A DNA stretch of 14,251 nt from positions 1 to 14,251 of the forward strand of contig JANLHA010000043.1 in the NCBI GenBank assembly GCA_024653845.1, in the 5' to 3' direction. Positions within the stretch are counted from its first letter, which is position 1, and every line of letters begins with the position of its first letter. The DNA comes from Candidatus Omnitrophota bacterium (GTDB taxonomy: Bacteria > Omnitrophota > Gorgyraeia > Zapsychrales > JANLHA01). The translations under genes were made by a program, and so were the position numbers. The notes beneath the pieces were generated by a model. That model ran no database searches. It saw only the letters and a list, made by a program, of their open reading frames with translations, and was not told where the DNA came from. This document shows, one piece after another, positions 1 to 6,893 of the stretch.

Positions 1-1773
1 GGTCGACGATGGTCAGACGGTCTTCATCAGGCGGTTGAGGCCAAAGAGGGTATTAAAATTGAACGTGAAAATCAGACACTCGCCACCATCACTTTCCAGA
101 ATTATTTCCGGATGTACGACAAGCTCAGCGGGATGACCGGTACCGCGTATACTGAGGCCAATGAATTCCAGCAGATTTATAATCTTGAATGCGTGGTGAT
201 TCCTACCAATCGACCCTTATCGCGTAAAAATCATGCCGATTGCATTTATAAAACTGTTAAAGAAAAATATGTGGCCGTCGTCAAAGAGATTGCCGATTGT
301 CATCAGCGAGGTCAGCCGGTGCTGGTGGGTACCATTTCAATTGAGAAATCTGAGATTTTGTCGTCGCTGCTCAAACAGAGCGGTGTTCCCCATCAGGTTT
401 TGAACGCGAAATATCACGAACGTGAAGCGCATATCGTGGCCCAGGCTGGACGGTGGAAGGCGGTGACCATCGCTACAAACATGGCCGGTCGTGGAACGGA
501 CATCGTTCTTGGAGGGAATGCGGAATCTTTAGCTAAAACGTTGGCGAGCCAAAAAATCCAAGCCGGAGAATTACCCGGGGCGAAAACCGGCCAGGATCAA
601 GAAGAGGTCGTCAAAAAATTTATTGAACATTTTCGTCAGCAGGTCAAAGAAGAACACGAAAAAGTTGTTGGGGCTGGCGGGTTGCATGTCTTGGGAACGG
701 AACGGCATGAATCTCGACGGATTGACAATCAGTTGCGCGGTCGTTCAGGTCGACAAGGCGATCCAGGGTCTTCACGATTTTTTGTTTCGCTCGAAGATGA
801 TTTGATGCGACTCTTTGCATCGGACCGAATCAAATCGATGATGGAGCGGTTGGGTATGGAAGAAGGGCAGGTCATAGAACATCCGTGGGTGAGCAAGGCG
901 TTAGAGATCGCTCAAAAGCGAGTTGAAAATTATAACTTTGAAATCCGCAAACAGCTTTTGGAATTCGATAATGTCATGAATAAACAGCGGGAAGTGATCT
1001 ACGGATTGCGACGAACGATTTTAGAAAGCGAAAGTGTCAAGGACCGGATTCTTAATGCCATTGAAGATACCGTTGGGGCGATCATGGAACAGCATGTTTT
1101 TGCTGTCAAAAGTGATGAAACAGGGGCGGGCTTTGATGCCGAGGCCCTCCGAGTTCATCTCAAATCCCGATTCAATTTGGAATTTTCCGAAAGCAATGAA
1201 GAATTGTTGCAATGGACTCCGGAAGAGCTCCGAGAAAAGATTTTGGCAGGCCTTCAGCAAGTGTATCAAAAGAAAGAGGAAGCCATTCCCGTGGAACATT
1301 TGCGACGATTAGAAAAAATCCTTCTTTTGAATACCATTGACATGAAGTGGAAAGATCACCTGTATGCGATGGATCAACTCAAAGATGGCATTGGATTGCG
1401 CTCTTATGCTCAACGAGATCCCATCATCGAATACAAGCGTGAAGGTTTTGCCATGTTTGGGATGATGTACGGTTCAATCAATGAAACAGCGACGGAAATG
1501 ATTTTAAAAGTTCAACCCGTCGAGAGACTTCCCGATCGTCCCAAGGGCGTTTTTGAGTCGTTGCCTCAAAATTTTGTTCATCGTGATTTCTCCACATTGG
1601 GAAGCCAGGGACAAGGCCCTCTTCAGCCACCGTCTCCGGTTCAAGCCGCCGTACAATCTGCTTCTGGCCCCGTCCCTGTCCAGCCTGAGCATAGATCTGC
1701 CGATAAAGTTGGACGCAATGATCCTTGCCCTTGCGGCAGTGGGAAAAAATATAAAAAATGTTGCGGGCAATAA
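1..1773 (+). CDS. secA: Preprotein translocase ATPase SecA, C-terminal part (5' end outside window)
   Basis: SecA is the cytosolic ATPase that pushes unfolded preproteins through SecYEG. The reading frame is open from base 1, where it reads [17 protein letters not shown], a stretch typical of the region just before SecA's second nucleotide-binding domain; the first ATG in frame (112) is internal. The 590 residues seen include FQNYF and GMTGTA (nt 94-150), the NBD2 motif [13 protein letters not shown] (nt 481-519), [20 protein letters not shown], and [15 protein letters not shown]. The helical scaffold and wing follow, with [20 protein letters not shown] (nt 1330-1389). A Pro/Gln/Ala-rich linker leads to the C-terminal zinc-binding SEC-C motif [13 protein letters not shown] (nt 1726-1764), which in other bacteria contacts SecB and lipids. 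About 250-350 N-terminal residues, including Walker A, are missing only because the window cuts the gene. The 3' end overlaps lnt by 16 nt. Confidence 0.98.
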   Translation, partial: GRRWSDGLHQAVEAKEGIKIERENQTLATITFQNYFRMYDKLSGMTGTAYTEANEFQQIYNLECVVIPTNRPLSRKNHADCIYKTVKEKYVAVVKEIADCHQRGQPVLVGTISIEKSEILSSLLKQSGVPHQVLNAKYHEREAHIVAQAGRWKAVTIATNMAGRGTDIVLGGNAESLAKTLASQKIQAGELPGAKTGQDQEEVVKKFIEHFRQQVKEEHEKVVGAGGLHVLGTERHESRRIDNQLRGRSGRQGDPGSSRFFVSLEDDLMRLFASDRIKSMMERLGMEEGQVIEHPWVSKALEIAQKRVENYNFEIRKQLLEFDNVMNKQREVIYGLRRTILESESVKDRILNAIEDTVGAIMEQHVFAVKSDETGAGFDAEALRVHLKSRFNLEFSESNEELLQWTPEELREKILAGLQQVYQKKEEAIPVEHLRRLEKILLLNTIDMKWKDHLYAMDQLKDGIGLRSYAQRDPIIEYKREGFAMFGMMYGSINETATEMILKVQPVERLPDRPKGVFESLPQNFVHRDFSTLGSQGQGPLQPPSPVQAAVQSASGPVPVQPEHRSADKVGRNDPCPCGSGKKYKKCCGQ

Positions 1774-3401
1774 TCCTTTCTTTGATTTCCGCAGTTTTGC
1801 TTGTCTTGGCGTACCCTTCTTTTCATCTTTGGCCTCTGATTTGGATCGGCTTGATTCCACTTTTGATCGCTCTCGACGGAAAAAATAAAAAACAAGCGTT
1901 TGCGTTGGGATATCTTTGCGGTTTTCTTTTTTTTGGTGGAACACTATATTGGTTTATCCATGTGACATTGCCGGGCGCGATTTTGCTCATTGCGTATTTG
2001 TCGCTTTATTTTGCGTTGTTTGCGTTGGGATATGTGAGTTTCAGGACTTGTGGAGAGCCTCTTCGCGGAACGCTCGATGAGTCCCACCGCGACTCATCTT
2101 CGCTCGACCCTCGTCCTCGCTCGCCTTTTGCAAAGCAAAAGGCACCATGGCCGCTCGTCCTCGCGACGTCCGCTATGAGGCTCTCCACAAGTCCTTTAAT
2201 CATCATTTCCAGCCTTTGGGTCTGTTTGGAATTTATCCGTGCTAAATTTTTGAGTGGTTTCGGTTGGGTGTGTTTAGGGCACTCGCAGTATCAGATACTT
2301 CCTCTGATTCAGATGACTGACGTGACCGGTATTTATGGTTTGTCTTTTGTCATTGTGATGGTGAATGTTTGGCTTAAGAATTTTTTCGTTGGTCAAAAAC
2401 ACATCGGACTCGCGCAGAGCAAATTTGTCGTCGGAATATTGATTTTGATTCTGGGGTATGGATTCTTTCAAATTAAAACGCAAAGTTTGATCAAGCCCTC
2501 CGCCACGGTCAAAGTTTCTGTCATCCAGGCGAACATCCCGCAATCCCTCAAATGGGATCCTCAGGAATGGAAAGAGACGTTTCAAAAATACTTGCTTATG
2601 ACCAGGCAGGCGTCTGAAGACTCTCCAGATTTGATCATTTGGCCGGAGACTGCGTTCCCGGGATATGTTTGGGAAAACCCGCAGCAATTTGAAGACTTGA
2701 AAGATTTCATCGCTAAACTTCAAATTCCTTTGCTTTTTGGGATGGTGACCATGGAAGGGGAGAAGTACTACAACTCCGCGGTGCTTCTTTCAAAAGAAGG
2801 AGACGTGGCTGAGAAATATGATAAATTGCACTTGGTGGCTTTTGGCGAATATTTGCCTTTGCGCAAAATTCTTTCTCTGCTGGAAGGGTTCATTTTGATA
2901 CCGAGCGCTGATTTCACTGCTGGAGAAAAGTTGACTCTTTTCCCATTGGATCTTTCTCATCCGGGTCTCAAGTTTTCTGTTCTGATTTGCTTTGAGGACA
3001 CGCTTTCTTATGTGTCTCGACGATTAGTCAATCATGGCGCAGATGTTCTCGTCAATATCACCAATGACGCCTGGTTTCATGACACTAACGCTCCTTTTTT
3101 ACATCTGCAAGCAGCGATCTTTGAGGCGGTAGAGAATCGGCGGCCATTGATTCGCGCGGCCAATACCGGTGTGAGCTGTTTTATTGATCCATTGGGTCGA
3201 ATTCGGCGCTCTTTAGCTCAAAAAATGGGACGAGAAACATATGTTGCCGGAAATGTTTTTGAGCGGATGGATGTCGCCCAACATCGTCCCAAAACTTTTT
3301 ATACAAAGTTCGGAGATGTTTTTACATACCTATGTTTTTTTTGTATACTGATAATTGTCTTTAGAAAAATTCGTCACTACAAAACCATCGTGAGGCCTTA
3401 A
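1758..3401 (+). CDS. lnt: Apolipoprotein N-acyltransferase, with a 51-residue in-frame palindromic insertion
   Basis: Lnt is an inner-membrane enzyme that adds the third acyl chain, taken from phospholipid, to the N-terminal Cys of lipoproteins. The protein is 547 aa. Several hydrophobic helices in the first ~245 residues are followed by a periplasmic nitrilase-like domain and a final C-terminal helix. The catalytic triad of the family is recognisable: Glu297 in [10 protein letters not shown], Lys356 in [15 protein letters not shown], and Cys411 in [13 protein letters not shown] and the NITNDAWF stretch also fit. Residues 96-146 do not look like Lnt: they are polar, rich in Arg, Ser and Pro, and encoded exactly by a palindromic DNA element (2043-2195). 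Removing them leaves 496 aa, a normal Lnt length. The ATG at 1758 lies inside the end of secA, which suggests translational coupling. The enzyme may serve the lipoprotein encoded at 6161. Activity with the insert is unproven, but the frame and triad are intact. Confidence 0.95.
   Translation: MLRAIILSLISAVLLVLAYPSFHLWPLIWIGLIPLLIALDGKNKKQAFALGYLCGFLFFGGTLYWFIHVTLPGAILLIAYLSLYFALFALGYVSFRTCGEPLRGTLDESHRDSSSLDPRPRSPFAKQKAPWPLVLATSAMRLSTSPLIIISSLWVCLEFIRAKFLSGFGWVCLGHSQYQILPLIQMTDVTGIYGLSFVIVMVNVWLKNFFVGQKHIGLAQSKFVVGILILILGYGFFQIKTQSLIKPSATVKVSVIQANIPQSLKWDPQEWKETFQKYLLMTRQASEDSPDLIIWPETAFPGYVWENPQQFEDLKDFIAKLQIPLLFGMVTMEGEKYYNSAVLLSKEGDVAEKYDKLHLVAFGEYLPLRKILSLLEGFILIPSADFTAGEKLTLFPLDLSHPGLKFSVLICFEDTLSYVSRRLVNHGADVLVNITNDAWFHDTNAPFLHLQAAIFEAVENRRPLIRAANTGVSCFIDPLGRIRRSLAQKMGRETYVAGNVFERMDVAQHRPKTFYTKFGDVFTYLCFFCILIIVFRKIRHYKTIVRP
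2043..2195. mobile_element. Palindromic repeat element inserted in frame within lnt
   Basis: The element is bounded by a perfect 19-bp inverted repeat: AGGACTTGTGGAGAGCCTC (2043-2061) and its exact reverse complement (2177-2195). Further pairing continues inward, with GCGGA (2065-2069) against TCCGC (2169-2173). Two more perfect hairpins are nested inside: GATGAGTC/GACTCATC (2076-2083/2091-2098, 7-nt loop) and GCCTTTTGC/GCAAAAGGC (2123-2131/2135-2143, 3-nt loop). CGCTCG/GCTCG words recur through the middle. The total of 153 bp is 51 codons with no stop in the lnt frame, so the host gene stays open. This is the behaviour known for Rickettsia palindromic elements, which sit in frame in protein genes; a MITE-type origin is equally possible. 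No obvious target duplication is seen and no second copy was noticed in the window. The structure is read directly; mobility is inferred. Confidence 0.8.
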
Positions 3402-3402
3402 C

Positions 3403-4128
3403 ATGCCAGAAGCTCGTCGAGGAATCAAATTCATAGCGTATAGTTTAGTCCTTTTCTACGCGACATCGATAGGTATTTATTTGCAGGCGCTCTTTGTCAT
3501 ACCTTTTCGTGTCCATGCAGTTGCTCTTTTGGCGTTTATGGTGATTTTGCTTTGGGCCTGTTTTGCGTCTCTGAAATTGTCAGAATGGGCCCGTAAGGTC
3601 CTTGTTGTGGTCAATGGAATGATGGCGTTCTATCTATGGGTTTTGTATGTCCAATTTCCTGAGTTGATTCAACCGAGTTATGTTTTTTTACATCTCATCT
3701 TGTTTGTGTTTTTTGCCACACCGAGAATCCGGATTGAATTTCAAACAGGCAAAAATTTTCCTTTAAAGACCATTTTGGTCATTGACGACGATTCTTTACA
3801 GCAAAAGTTTGTTAAAAAGACCCTGCTTCCTAAAGGATACAGCGTTTTGACCGCGTTGACCGGAGAACAGGGTTTAGAAATGGCCAAGGCCCAAAAACCT
3901 GATTTGATTCTTCTAGACGTTATTTTGCCCGCAATGAAGGGGAGAGAGGTTTGTGCGATCCTGAAACAAGATTTCGATACCAAAGACATTCCCATTGTTT
4001 TCATGACAGTTAAAGATTCCTCGGATGATATGACAGCCGAAAAAGCTGTGGGTGGAATTTCTCACTTGACCAAACCTGTAAATCCTCGAGAACTCCTCTC
4101 GGTTGTGAAAAAGAATTTGAAGGAATGA
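3403..4128 (+). CDS. Membrane-anchored response-regulator receiver protein (intact phospho-acceptor site)
   Basis: The protein is 241 aa. About four transmembrane helices (roughly residues 9-30, 39-57, 65-83 and 91-105) are followed by one CheY-like receiver domain (~122-241) on the cytoplasmic side, and no output domain. All classical receiver residues are present: the acidic cluster Asp128-130 (VIDDDS), phospho-acceptor Asp172 (LLDVILP), Thr202 (VFMT) and Lys224 (LTKPV). It should therefore accept phosphate from a histidine kinase, but no kinase gene lies in the window. It begins one base after lnt stops, with TGAGG (3391-3395) as a plausible Shine-Dalgarno, so it is in the same operon. A receiver at the C-terminus of a membrane segment is the reverse of a usual transcription factor, which points to a role at the membrane or as a phosphate sink. 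The downstream neighbour is a paralogue of the same layout. Confidence 0.85.
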   Translation: MPEARRGIKFIAYSLVLFYATSIGIYLQALFVIPFRVHAVALLAFMVILLWACFASLKLSEWARKVLVVVNGMMAFYLWVLYVQFPELIQPSYVFLHLILFVFFATPRIRIEFQTGKNFPLKTILVIDDDSLQQKFVKKTLLPKGYSVLTALTGEQGLEMAKAQKPDLILLDVILPAMKGREVCAILKQDFDTKDIPIVFMTVKDSSDDMTAEKAVGGISHLTKPVNPRELLSVVKKNLKE

Positions 4129-4153
4129 TTTCTTTTTCAGTGGTGGAAAATTT

Positions 4154-4876
4154 ATGAATTTTGTTTCCAAAGTGAGATTCATTGGGCTTTGCCTTGTTTT
4201 GCTTTATACGGTGATGTTGGTCGCATGGTTTTATGAATCCTTGACCTTGGGAGTCCTCATCCCTAATGTTTATTTGGTTCTTGCCGCAATGTTATGGGTA
4301 GGAGCTGTAGGTTTGATGTTAGGGAGGGAGTGGGGTCGAAGAATCACGTTGTGGGGAAGTGTCGCTGCGTTGATTCAGCTTGTTCTTGAAGTCGTTTTGA
4401 TCAGTCACCGAGTCGATTTCTGGACGATCCTTTTAGCTGTTTTTTGGTTGTATGTGATTGGTTTTTGTCGAATTGAGATGTCACGAAAGTTTTTTCAGCA
4501 AGGGATGTCTTTGCCGTCATGGAGAATTCTAATTGTTAGCCAGGATGCTCAATTTCAACATGTCTTGGTCAAAAAGTTTTACCAGTATGGGGTATTTTTA
4601 AAAGTTGTCAAAAGCCCTGAAGCTGTAAAAGCGTTGATTAAAAAGAAAAAGTTTGATTTGATCATTATCGAAGAGAAACTGTCTCCATTGTCTGGCCAAG
4701 AGTTGTGCATTCAGATCAAAGAAGACGGTTCGATTTCGGACATCCCTGTGGTGATTTTGGGTGATGAGGACGCCAAAGAAAGGCAATTGACCGCGCTGGA
4801 AGCAGGCGCTGTTCTTTATTCGCCTAAGTCCAGGGACTTGGATCAACTTTATCAAGAAATTAAAACCATCCTATGA
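4154..4876 (+). CDS. Membrane-anchored degenerate (pseudo)receiver protein, paralogue of the preceding gene
   Basis: The 240-aa protein has the same architecture as the gene before it: about four hydrophobic helices (~8-26, 36-56, 65-83, 89-105) and a C-terminal receiver fold (~124-240). The alignment is nearly residue for residue, but the active site is altered. The acidic cluster DDD becomes Ser129-Gln130-Asp131. The phospho-acceptor position in DLIIIEE holds Glu173. The Thr/Ser position is Gly203 (VVILGDED). Only the Lys (Lys225, YSPKS) is kept. Pseudo-receivers of this kind usually cannot be phosphorylated normally and often work as fixed-state partners. Glu at this site can mimic the phosphorylated form in some engineered receivers, but that is only inference here. 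The Shine-Dalgarno is weak (GGTGG at 4142-4146). The last four bases overlap the next gene (ATGA), so translation is probably coupled to the acyltransferase. Confidence 0.8.
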   Translation: MNFVSKVRFIGLCLVLLYTVMLVAWFYESLTLGVLIPNVYLVLAAMLWVGAVGLMLGREWGRRITLWGSVAALIQLVLEVVLISHRVDFWTILLAVFWLYVIGFCRIEMSRKFFQQGMSLPSWRILIVSQDAQFQHVLVKKFYQYGVFLKVVKSPEAVKALIKKKKFDLIIIEEKLSPLSGQELCIQIKEDGSISDIPVVILGDEDAKERQLTALEAGAVLYSPKSRDLDQLYQEIKTIL

Positions 4877-5787
4877 GCTTTCGTAACCAACTTAAGAATT
4901 TCCGTCGAGGACTAGCGCGTCATAGCATGTTTGCTACAATCGCTTTGATCAAGCGTGCTCCATACTGTGTGGTCAAAGGCATCATGCTGTCGTTTCTTTC
5001 CGTTGCCTTTTTATTTACCATAAAGCTGAAACGCGTTGCCAAGGAAAGTTTGGACATCGCTTTTGGCCAGGAGAAAACTTCTCAGGAAAAGAAAAAGATT
5101 CTGAAAGATTGTTTTTACCATTTTGGACGCGGGATGATTGAGATGATGTATTTTATGAATCATCCACATCTGATTAAAGAAAATATTATCATTGAGAATC
5201 GAGAGCGTCTCGACGAAGCCCTGCGTCAGGGGCGGGGCGTTGTGGCGGTCACGGGGCATTTTGGCAATTTTCCTTTGATGATGTTGAAGTTGGCTTTAGA
5301 AGGATACAAAGTCCATGTGATTATGCGTCGCACGCGAGATTCCGAAATTGATGAGGTCCTTTATGATTACCGAAGTCGTCTTGGCGTGGGGACTATTTAT
5401 ACGCATCCTCGAAAAGAGTGCGTGCTCGAATCATTGAAGGCTTTGCGTAATAATGAAATTGTTTTTATTTTGTTAGATCAACATTTTGGAAGTGATGGGG
5501 CGGTGATGGTGGATTTTTTTGGCCAGAAGGCTGCGACGGCGCCGGGAGCCGTTGTTTTTGCTGAAAGAGCCAAATGCCCGATTGTTCCGATTTTTATCCG
5601 ACGGGAAAAGGGAGATCAAAGTCGTATCATGATCGAACCGATTTTTGAACTCCAGAATTACGAAGATCATCAGGCCATGGTTCAGAAGAATGTGGAAAGA
5701 TTGACGGCAATCATTGAGAAATACATTCGTCAATATCCTCAAGAATGGGGATGGATGCACAAGCGTTGGAAAGACAAACAATCATGA
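4873..5787 (+). CDS. LpxL/HtrB-family lysophospholipid (lipid A-type) acyltransferase
   Basis: The 304-aa protein has the layout of the LpxL/LpxM/HtrB family, inner-membrane enzymes that transfer acyl chains to lipid A precursors or related lipids. A basic N-terminus precedes a hydrophobic segment (~residues 35-52). The core acyltransferase block follows: VAVTGHFGNFPLMMLKLA (active-site His129), GYKVHVIMR, LLDQHFG, VDFFGQ and ATAPGAVVFAER, then PIVPIFIRR and a C-terminal QYPQEWGWMHKRWK that is very typical of the family. The usual H(X)4D/E motif reads His-Phe-Gly-Asn-Phe-Pro here, so the second catalytic position (134) is Pro. The gene overlaps the pseudo-receiver gene by 4 nt and has no clear Shine-Dalgarno of its own. 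Grouping with lnt suggests a shared envelope-lipid role. The exact acceptor cannot be told from sequence, so no gene symbol is given. Confidence 0.87.
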   Translation: MSFRNQLKNFRRGLARHSMFATIALIKRAPYCVVKGIMLSFLSVAFLFTIKLKRVAKESLDIAFGQEKTSQEKKKILKDCFYHFGRGMIEMMYFMNHPHLIKENIIIENRERLDEALRQGRGVVAVTGHFGNFPLMMLKLALEGYKVHVIMRRTRDSEIDEVLYDYRSRLGVGTIYTHPRKECVLESLKALRNNEIVFILLDQHFGSDGAVMVDFFGQKAATAPGAVVFAERAKCPIVPIFIRREKGDQSRIMIEPIFELQNYEDHQAMVQKNVERLTAIIEKYIRQYPQEWGWMHKRWKDKQS

Positions 5788-5802
5788 TGGAGGAGAAGAA
5801 AG

Positions 5803-5988
5803 ATGTCGATTGATAAGAAGGTCAAGTCTAATAAATTGCTATTATTGTTTTTAGGAAGCGTTTTTGTCATCTTGGGAATCACGTTGATTCTGGTCTGGTG
5901 GAAGGATGTGGTTTCGCTTTTTAGAGGGTTCGGTGGAATGTTCATTGCGTTGGGAGGATTGCTTTTGCTTTACATGGCAAAAGAATAG
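5803..5988 (+). CDS. Small two-helix membrane protein, unknown function
   Basis: The 61-aa product has a lysine-rich N-terminus (MSIDKKVKSNK), a first transmembrane helix (~residues 12-33, ending in VWW), a short loop (KDVVSLFRG) and a second helix (~42-58). A strong Shine-Dalgarno GGAGGAG (5789-5795) lies 7 nt before the ATG, which fixes the start and supports a real gene. It begins 15 nt after the acyltransferase stop and is probably the last gene of the operon. I do not recognise a family. By the positive-inside rule both termini are likely cytoplasmic. Confidence 0.7.
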   Translation: MSIDKKVKSNKLLLLFLGSVFVILGITLILVWWKDVVSLFRGFGGMFIALGGLLLLYMAKE

Positions 5989-5995
5989 TTTTTCG

Positions 5996-6023
5996 TTGAT
6001 TTTTTAAAAGACTTAGGTATAAC
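5996..6023 (+). promoter_or_regulatory. Sigma70-like promoter before the 26-codon basic ORF
   Basis: TTGATT (5996-6001) and TATAAC (6018-6023) are separated by 16 nt, in the gap after the operon ends. Each box differs from consensus by two bases or fewer. It lies 39 nt before the ATG of the small basic ORF and could also drive the lipoprotein gene. Confidence 0.55.
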
Positions 6024-6061
6024 AAGAACACATCCAACTTTTAAAAATGAAGGAGTTCATT

Positions 6062-6142
6062 ATGGGAAAGAGACAAAAAAAGGGAAAATTGAATTGGCGT
6101 TCCAAGAAGGCTAATCATGGTCAAAAACCTAACCGAGGATAA
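6062..6142 (+). CDS. Very small basic protein, 26 aa, unknown function
   Basis: The ORF encodes 26 residues beginning MGKRQKKGKLNWRSKK and ending ANHGQKPNRG. About a third of the residues are Lys or Arg and there is no acidic residue. A near-perfect Shine-Dalgarno AGGAG (6051-6055) sits 6 nt before the ATG and a promoter-like sequence lies just upstream, which is why I call it a gene despite its size. Its composition resembles small ribosome-associated or nucleic-acid-binding proteins. I have an impression that short basic proteins ending in a similar 'KANHG.RP' stretch occur in other deep-branching bacteria, but cannot confirm this. The stop codon falls in the loop of a hairpin that leads into the lipoprotein gene. 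Confidence 0.6.
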   Translation: MGKRQKKGKLNWRSKKANHGQKPNRG

Positions 6143-6156
6143 AATCCTAGAGGTTT
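6125..6156 (+). promoter_or_regulatory. Hairpin spanning the small-ORF stop and the lipoprotein ribosome-binding site
   Basis: AAACCT (6125-6130) can pair with AGGTTT (6151-6156), and AGGAT (6136-6140) with ATCCT (6144-6148) around a 3-nt loop. The stop codon of the small ORF is at 6140-6142. The AGAGG ribosome-binding site of the lipoprotein gene (6149-6153) is partly in the outer stem. A ribosome finishing the small ORF would open the structure, which would couple translation of the two genes. No T-run follows, so it is not a standard terminator. Confidence 0.35.
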
Positions 6157-6160
6157 ATTG

Positions 6161-6565
6161 ATGAGCTTGCATTTCTTGCATCAAAAAATTTTAAGGCTGC
6201 TTTTCATTGTTTCTCTTTTATTCTCATCGAATGGGTGTATCTATCTTTTGGTGGGAAGCGTGGGAGCTTTGGGAGGTTATGTTGTCAGTCCGGATACGGT
6301 CGAGGGGATCATTCCCAATCATGACCAAGAAAGTGCATGGGATTCCGCGGTGGATATTGTCACTATCATGGGCATTATTCAGGAGCAAAATCCTGCGGCG
6401 GGCATTTTGATTGCCAAAATCCAAGGGTCTAAAGTGGTGATCACGACTACAGGATTAGGATCTTCGAGTACAAAATTGTCAGTCAAAGCACGTAAAGCTT
6501 TTATGCCTAAAATCCGTTTAGCCCAAGACATTTATGCTAAAATTGTGACTCATTTGGAGCAGTAA
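6161..6565 (+). CDS. Small predicted lipoprotein, DUF3568-like
   Basis: The product is 134 aa from the ATG at 6161; a TTG at 6158 is also in frame, but the ATG has a better-spaced AGAGG (6149-6153). The N-terminus is a lipoprotein signal peptide: basic residues (HQKILR), a hydrophobic stretch (LLFIVSLLF) and a lipobox-like SSNGC with Cys26 as the acylation site. Asn at -2 is unusual. A Gly-rich stretch LLVGSVGALGGYVV follows, then an alpha/beta region with ILIAKIQGSKVVI. This layout resembles the short DUF3568 lipoproteins that I associate with Omnitrophota, though the match is by eye. It would be processed by Lsp and acylated by the Lnt encoded upstream. The function is unknown. Confidence 0.7.
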   Translation: MSLHFLHQKILRLLFIVSLLFSSNGCIYLLVGSVGALGGYVVSPDTVEGIIPNHDQESAWDSAVDIVTIMGIIQEQNPAAGILIAKIQGSKVVITTTGLGSSSTKLSVKARKAFMPKIRLAQDIYAKIVTHLEQ

Positions 6566-6604
6566 TGACAGGCTTTCCTCCTGCATTATCATCCACTATC
6601 GTTG

Positions 6605-6633
6605 TTGACAAGCCGTAGACCTTTGTTTACAAT
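6605..6633 (+). promoter_or_regulatory. Near-consensus sigma70 promoter of tRNA-Phe
   Basis: A perfect -35 box TTGACA (6605-6610) and a TACAAT -10 box (6628-6633) are separated by the ideal 17 nt. The tRNA begins 15 nt after the -10 box. This strong promoter fits a stable RNA gene. Confidence 0.8.
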
Positions 6634-6647
6634 ATGGCATTCTTTGT

Positions 6648-6720
6648 GCCGAGATAGCTCAGTCGGTAGAGCGACGGCCTGAAAAGCCGTGCGTCCCCAG
6701 TTCAATTCTGGGTCTCGGCA
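6648..6720 (+). tRNA. tRNA-Phe (anticodon GAA)
   Basis: The 73-nt cloverleaf has a 7-bp acceptor stem GCCGAGA/TCTCGGC, a D arm with AGCTCAGTCGGTAGAGC, an anticodon stem ACGGC/GCCGT with loop CTGAAAA (anticodon GAA at 6681-6683), and a T arm CCCAG-TTCAATT-CTGGG. The discriminator base is A6720. The genome follows with CCTT, so the CCA tail is only partly encoded and would be completed by CCA-adding enzyme. It marks one edge of the nucleotidyltransferase module pair. Confidence 0.97.
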
Positions 6721-6747
6721 CCTTCTCTTTATAAAAAACTTTGTGGT

Positions 6748-6811
6748 AAAGGTGCCGGAATCGTTTCTTTATTAAAGACTTCTCTAAGGTAGAAACGATT
6801 ACAGCACCTTT
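6748..6811. repeat. 64-nt inverted repeat (21-nt arms) after tRNA-Phe
   Basis: Bases 6748-6768 and 6791-6811 are inverted copies with 19 of 21 positions paired; AAAGGTGC and AATCGTTTCT match the other arm exactly. The loop is 22 nt (6769-6790). No T-run follows the right arm, so a simple terminator is unlikely. The right arm ends in GCACCTT, the same 7 bases that span the 3' end of tRNA-Phe (6719-6725). It may be a remnant of a small mobile element or a regulatory hairpin before the nucleotidyltransferase gene. Confidence 0.6.
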
Positions 6812-6825
6812 GAAAATGGTTGATG

Positions 6826-6881
6826 ATGTCATTCGGAGCCTGAAGTCTGCCGGCTGGATAAGCAGGGAGGCGAAGAATCTA
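6826..6881. repeat. Possible dispersed intergenic repeat (GTCATTC...GAAGAATCT type)
   Basis: This segment starts GATGTCATTCGGAG and ends GGCGAAGAATCT. That beginning and end match the form of a common family of short dispersed repeats in many bacterial genomes. The inner part contains the palindrome GCCGGC. It lies directly upstream of the first nucleotidyltransferase and happens to stay open in that gene's frame. Only one copy is visible in the window, so repetitive status is inferred. Confidence 0.4.
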
Positions 6882-6893
6882 AACGATACCTTC

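Noticed and set aside
112..1773. secA starting at the ATG at 112
   Set aside because: The frame is open to base 1 and reads clear SecA sequence before 112, so this ATG is internal.
1504..1944. 146-aa minus-strand frame across the secA/lnt junction
   Set aside because: It is complementary to two well-supported genes and has no family-like sequence.
6810..6893. N-terminal extension of the first nucleotidyltransferase from TTG 6810 or ATG 6816
   Set aside because: The extension is encoded by the inverted repeat and a dispersed-repeat-like stretch and has no ribosome-binding site; the family core begins after 6894.
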